35,351 nt of DNA from Colwellia marinimaniae (lineage in GTDB: Bacteria > Pseudomonadota > Gammaproteobacteria > Enterobacterales > Alteromonadaceae), in contig NZ_BDQM01000038.1 of the NCBI RefSeq assembly GCF_002207865.1, positions 1-35,351 on the forward strand, read 5' to 3'. Under the pieces are notes generated by a model. That model saw nothing but the letters and a program-made list of their open reading frames with translations, had not been told where the DNA came from and ran no database searches. The translations under genes and the position numbers were made by a program. Position 1 is the first letter of the stretch. Every line of letters starts with the position of its first letter. Positions 31,703-35,351 of the stretch are shown here, in pieces.

Positions 31703-33631
31703 ATGTCGCCAAAGAATACCGAAAAATCAGCCAGTAAACAATTAGGTCAAAACCCAGCAGCCTCAACTTTTGACAGTGAGGCTTTTTTGCGTGTAGTGAC
31801 CGAACAAGCTGGTGTCTATCGAATGTATAATAGTCAGCAAGTGATTATTTATGTCGGTAAAGCCAAACAGCTTAGAAAACGTCTAACAAGTTATTTTCGC
31901 AAAGATGTTGGCTCAGTTAAAACACAAGTATTAGTGCAGCAAATTGCCGCCATTGAAGTCACCGTTACCCATACCGAAGGTGAGGCGCTGATACTTGAAA
32001 ATAACTATATCAAAAAGTATCAACCTAAATACAATATTTTATTACGTGATGATAAGTCATACCCTTATTTACTTATTACCGATCATAAGCACCCTAAGCT
32101 AGGCCTACACCGTGGTGGTAAAAAAGTAAAAGGTGAATATTTCGGCCCATTTCCGACGGTTGGCGCCGTTTGGGAAAGCTTGCGCTTAATGCAAAAAATA
32201 TTTCCTATTAGACAGTGTGAAGATAGCTATTACCGAGCACGGTCAAGACCCTGTTTACAATACCAGTTAGGCCGCTGCTCAGCCCCCTGTGTTAATAAAA
32301 TATCGGTTGATGATTACCAAGTGCAAGTGAATTTAGCCAAGCTTTTTCTACAGGGGAAAAGCTCTGCTGTGATTGAACAGTTAGTGACAAAAATGGAATT
32401 AGCCAGTAATAAGTTACACTTTGAGCTCGCGGCAAAATATCGCGATCAAATAGCCACATTACGTAAAGTTCAACAACAACAACATGTCAGCGGTCATATC
32501 GCCGAGCTTGATGTTGTCGGCTTATATCGTGATAAATCACAAGTGTGCATACATTTACTCTTTATTAGACAACATAAAATATTAGGCAGTAAAAGTTATT
32601 TCCCTACAGTGCCTAGTGAAAGTAGTGACAGTGACATATTACAGGCATTTATTGCTCAGCATTACTTAACAAATGATTCACAAAGTCATGGTAAAATCCA
32701 AGGTAATATTCCCAAAGAGATAGTCATCAAAGAATCTATTGAGCAGGTAGTAGAGTTAGCGGCACTACTGAGTGAACAAGCAGAGTATGACGTTAAAATA
32801 TCAACAAATACCCGCAGTGAACGAGCTCAATATTTAAAGTTAGCGAGTACTAACGCACAAACGGCCCTTGTTACTCAAACTAGTCATAAAGAGTCTATGC
32901 AAGCACGTTTTGTGGCGTTAAATGAAGTATTTGAGTTGAAAAATGGTATTCATCGTATTGAATGTTTTGATATTAGTCATACCATGGGCCAACAAACAGT
33001 AGCCTCCAATGTGGTCTTTAACCAAGATGGGCCACTCAAAAGTGATTATCGCAGGTATAATGTCCATGGCATCACGCCTGGCGATGATTATGCTGCTATG
33101 GCCTTTGCTTTAAACAAGCGCTATGGCAAATTAAAAGCGAATCCGAGCAACCAGATCGAGCATAGTGCCTTAGAAAAGTTGCCCGATATTGTCTTTATTG
33201 ATGGTGGCAAAGGCCAGTTGGCCAAAGCTGAAGAGTTTTTTAGTCAGCTGGCATTAACTAGAACGCCACTACTCGTTGGTGTTGCGAAAGGGGCGTCACG
33301 TAAACCGGGCTTAGAAACCTTAATTTTGGCAGGTAGTCATCAGCTACTTTCCTTACCCGCGACATCACCCGCTTTACATCTGGTGCAACACATTCGCGAT
33401 GAATCACACCGTTTTGCTATAACAGGGCACAGAGCAAAGAGGCAAAAGGTGAGTAAAAAGTCTCGTTTAGAGTCAATTGAAGGTATAGGCGCGAAAAAAC
33501 GGCAAAGTTTATTAAATTTTTTGGGTGGTTTACAAGAGGTCATGCAAGCGGATGTTACCGCCTTAGCGAAAGTACCTGGCATAAGCCATGTATTAGCAAA
33601 TAAAATCCATGAGGCTTTACATGAAAAGTAA
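31703..33631 (+). CDS. uvrC: Excinuclease ABC subunit UvrC
   Basis: UvrC makes the dual incisions of nucleotide excision repair. This 642-aa protein has a GIY-YIG nuclease domain (~36-110, with AGVYRMYN and VGKAKQLRKRL), the cysteine-rich stretch CLQYQLGRCSAPC and the UVR UvrB-binding motif (~225-255). The RNase-H-like second nuclease follows (ECFDISHTMG with FIDGGKGQL). Two helix-hairpin-helix motifs end it (IEGIGAKKRQSLL and VPGISHVLANKI). About 28 residues precede the usual start of E. coli UvrC (610 aa). It is co-directional with uvrY and pgsA. Confidence 0.96.
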   Translation: MSPKNTEKSASKQLGQNPAASTFDSEAFLRVVTEQAGVYRMYNSQQVIIYVGKAKQLRKRLTSYFRKDVGSVKTQVLVQQIAAIEVTVTHTEGEALILENNYIKKYQPKYNILLRDDKSYPYLLITDHKHPKLGLHRGGKKVKGEYFGPFPTVGAVWESLRLMQKIFPIRQCEDSYYRARSRPCLQYQLGRCSAPCVNKISVDDYQVQVNLAKLFLQGKSSAVIEQLVTKMELASNKLHFELAAKYRDQIATLRKVQQQQHVSGHIAELDVVGLYRDKSQVCIHLLFIRQHKILGSKSYFPTVPSESSDSDILQAFIAQHYLTNDSQSHGKIQGNIPKEIVIKESIEQVVELAALLSEQAEYDVKISTNTRSERAQYLKLASTNAQTALVTQTSHKESMQARFVALNEVFELKNGIHRIECFDISHTMGQQTVASNVVFNQDGPLKSDYRRYNVHGITPGDDYAAMAFALNKRYGKLKANPSNQIEHSALEKLPDIVFIDGGKGQLAKAEEFFSQLALTRTPLLVGVAKGASRKPGLETLILAGSHQLLSLPATSPALHLVQHIRDESHRFAITGHRAKRQKVSKKSRLESIEGIGAKKRQSLLNFLGGLQEVMQADVTALAKVPGISHVLANKIHEALHEK

Positions 33632-33791
33632 TAAATCATAGCACCATATTTATCTCTGCCTCGAAAAATCAAATAAGCTTTTGCTAAGTAAGCCTTTAAC
33701 CCAAGCTTTTAGCTTCACTTGTCATATTCAGCCGTAGCACTGCTATAACAACTTGTGTAAACTAGAGAAAAATACTTGTAGTGAAAAGTAA

Positions 33792-34373
33792 ATGTGGACA
33801 ATACCTAACCAAATAACCCTGTTTCGGATCATCTTGATCCCTATTTTCTTGATAATTTTCTATTTACCACTTTCATGGAGCCACTTTGGCGCATTTGCTG
33901 TTTTTTGGTTAGCTGCCGTTAGTGACATCTTAGATGGCTATCTTGCTCGTAAGCTCAATCAATCTTCTGCGTTTGGCGCATTTTTAGACCCAGTAGCCGA
34001 TAAACTCATGGTCGTTGTTGCCTTGGTGATGATTGCTCAAGATTATAGCTCATGGCTGGTTTCTGTTGCGGCGATTATTATGATAGCGCGAGAAGTCTTT
34101 ATTAGCGCCTTGCGTGAGTTTATGTCTTCTATAGGAAAACGTGATGTGATTGCCGTCTCTAATATGGGGAAATATAAAACTGCCGCGCAAATGCTTGGTA
34201 TTATGGGGCTCATTTGGCAACCTGATTATGATATTCCGTTAATATTATTTTCCTTGCCTCATGAAGTCATTAATTACCTTTCTTATGGCTTTTATTTTAT
34301 TGCTACCGTGCTAACCGTTACTACCTGGGTAAGTTACTTCAAAGCGGCTTGGCCTGAGTTAAAGCAGCAATAA
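33792..34373 (+). CDS. pgsA: Phosphatidylglycerophosphate synthase PgsA
   Basis: PgsA makes phosphatidylglycerophosphate from CDP-diacylglycerol and glycerol-3-phosphate in the inner membrane. This 193-aa protein shows the complete CDP-alcohol phosphotransferase motif: D45, D48-G49, A52-R53, G62, D66 and D70. Membrane helices lie at about 8-24, 33-50, 72-100 and 150-185. Length and position after uvrC match E. coli (182 aa). The tRNA genes downstream also match E. coli gene order. Confidence 0.96.
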   Translation: MWTIPNQITLFRIILIPIFLIIFYLPLSWSHFGAFAVFWLAAVSDILDGYLARKLNQSSAFGAFLDPVADKLMVVVALVMIAQDYSSWLVSVAAIIMIAREVFISALREFMSSIGKRDVIAVSNMGKYKTAAQMLGIMGLIWQPDYDIPLILFSLPHEVINYLSYGFYFIATVLTVTTWVSYFKAAWPELKQQ

Positions 34374-34622
34374 ACTCTTTTCAAAGACTCGTTTATAACT
34401 AATGGGACGATTAACAAGCCATTTAGTTAAAAATGGAACAAACAACTCGCTTTTTAAGCAGTTAGGATAAAAAGTTAATTTAATAGTTGACTGGAAAATA
34501 TTTAGATGTAGAATGCGTTTTCGTTGACAGGGAGTCAGCAAGTAAAGTGAAGTTGGCTAAGTTGATGTTACATCATCTGTCATTTCTTTTACTGAAGTTT
34601 GTAATTTTTAATTTTAAATGAA

Positions 34623-34698
34623 GCGGCTGTAGCTCAGCTGGTAGAGCGTCACGTTGCCAACGTGAATGTCACGAGTTCGAGTCTCGTTAGCCGCTCCA
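34623..34698 (+). tRNA. glyW: tRNA-Gly (GCC)
   Basis: Standard 76-nt cloverleaf with CCA encoded; anticodon GCC at 34656-34658. First of a six-tRNA cluster after pgsA. It has G at position 26. Confidence 0.96.
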
Positions 34699-34758
34699 AT
34701 TTAACTTAAAAAGCAAAGTTCATTGATAATGATATCACTGATACATCGTTGACAAAAT

Positions 34759-34832
34759 GGCGGGTTGGCAGAGTGGTTATGCAGCGGATTGCAAATCCGT
34801 GTACACCAGTTCGATTCTGGTATCCGCCTCCA
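34759..34832 (+). tRNA. cysT: tRNA-Cys (GCA)
   Basis: 74-nt cloverleaf with CCA encoded; anticodon GCA at 34791-34793. Same position after tRNA-Gly as in E. coli. Confidence 0.96.
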
Positions 34833-34836
34833 TTTT

Positions 34837-34921
34837 GCCCGGGTGGTGGAATTGGTAGACACAAGGGATTTAAAATCCCTCGCCGAAAAGCGTGCCGGTT
34901 CAAGTCCGGCTCCGGGTACCA
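34837..34921 (+). tRNA. leuZ: tRNA-Leu (TAA)
   Basis: 85-nt tRNA with a long variable arm and CCA encoded; anticodon TAA at 34871-34873. Four bases after tRNA-Cys. Confidence 0.96.
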
Positions 34922-34966
34922 TATCATCAACGATAGTTGGGAAGTAAAAAGTAAAGCTCTCATGAA

Positions 34967-35042
34967 GCGGCTGTAGCTCAGCTGGTAGAGCGTCACGTTG
35001 CCAACGTGAATGTCACGAGTTCGAGTCTCGTTAGCCGCTCCA
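34967..35042 (+). tRNA. tRNA-Gly (GCC), second copy
   Basis: Identical to the first tRNA-Gly in sequence, anticodon GCC at 35000-35002. Its upstream flank (gtaaagctct then atgaa) is shared with the next copy, showing local duplication of a 106-base unit. Confidence 0.96.
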
Positions 35043-35072
35043 GAAAACCTGTAAAAGTAAAGCTCTAATGAA

Positions 35073-35148
35073 GCGGCTGTAGCTCAGCTGGTAGAGCATC
35101 ACGTTGCCAACGTGAATGTCACGAGTTCGAGTCTCGTTAGCCGCTCCA
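35073..35148 (+). tRNA. tRNA-Gly (GCC), third copy
   Basis: Like the other two except for A instead of G at position 26 (the junction of D arm and anticodon arm). Anticodon GCC at 35106-35108. Confidence 0.96.
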
Positions 35149-35265
35149 AATTTTTATAAGTTTATGACAGTTGTCAGTCATGTTTTTTACAAAATATGAT
35201 AAATAAATTTATAAAGAGTAGGTACCAACCTACTATAAAAATACTCCCTTATCGAAAGATACAAT

Positions 35266-35350
35266 GCCCGGGTGGTGGAATTGGTAGACACAAGGGATTT
35301 AAAATCCCTCGCCGAAAAGCGTGCCGGTTCAAGTCCGGCTCCGGGTACCA
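35266..35350 (+). tRNA. tRNA-Leu (TAA), second copy
   Basis: Identical to the first tRNA-Leu across 85 nt, anticodon TAA at 35300-35302. CCA ends one base before the window's end, so more genes of the cluster may follow. Confidence 0.96.
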
Positions 35351-35351
35351 T

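Noticed and set aside
34524..34552. TTGACA as the -35 of the tRNA-Gly-Cys-Leu promoter
   Set aside because: The -35 is perfect, but no acceptable -10 lies 16-18 bases downstream, so I do not list it as a promoter.
34701..34996. Several frames running across the tRNA-Cys and tRNA-Leu genes on both strands
   Set aside because: They only read through structural RNA genes; such frames are a common annotation artefact.

Overview
The window is AT-rich chromosomal DNA from a gammaproteobacterium, most likely an Alteromonadales relative of Colwellia (inferred). Supporting evidence: a fused 23S rRNA methyltransferase RlmKL, ribosome modulation factor, FabA with a FabR-like operator, DUF2999 and HopJ genes, a DUF3466 protein with a GlyGly-CTERM-like tail, and the order uvrY-uvrC-pgsA-tRNA(Gly-Cys-Leu), which also occurs in Escherichia coli. 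Genus is inferred from protein resemblance only; no search was run.

Layout. 1-500: 3' end of an rRNA operon (23S end, 5S, a loop-expanded partial 5S copy, two terminators). 548-5094: an uncharacterised 395-aa protein, a decayed MATE transporter, recX, a prolyl-hydroxylase-like dioxygenase with an unknown partner, and an IsdG-type haem monooxygenase. 5297-9804: HD-GYP phosphodiesterase, a secreted unknown protein, a UspE-like protein, and two very small genes. 10195-17204: an outer-membrane porin, a complete tripartite tricarboxylate transporter (TctC, TctB, TctA) and a CitA/CitB-type two-component system, all on one strand, ending in a terminator; together they look like a sense-and-import locus for an unidentified carboxylate. 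17316-21698: small unknown, periplasmic solute-binding-like protein, YgjP-like metallopeptidase, a broken CNNM/CBS protein, DUF2999, HopJ, quinone oxidoreductase. 21722-22775: a minus-strand initiator-tRNA array with three identical intact copies, a loop-expanded tRNA-like copy closest to the promoter, and a field of tRNA-derived fragments at the distal end. 22924-29677: rlmL, a glutaredoxin-like gene, uup, the DUF3466 gene, rmf. 29833-35351: fabA, a small basic protein, uvrY, uvrC, pgsA and six tRNA genes (Gly, Cys, Leu, Gly, Gly, Leu).

Most of the window is ordinary housekeeping sequence. The unusual part is the stable-RNA loci: both the 5S gene and the initiator tRNA have neighbouring copies in which helices are largely kept and extra bases sit mainly in loops. 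There is no CRISPR array, integrase, transposase or prophage gene. I do not see a clearly new defence or biosynthetic system.
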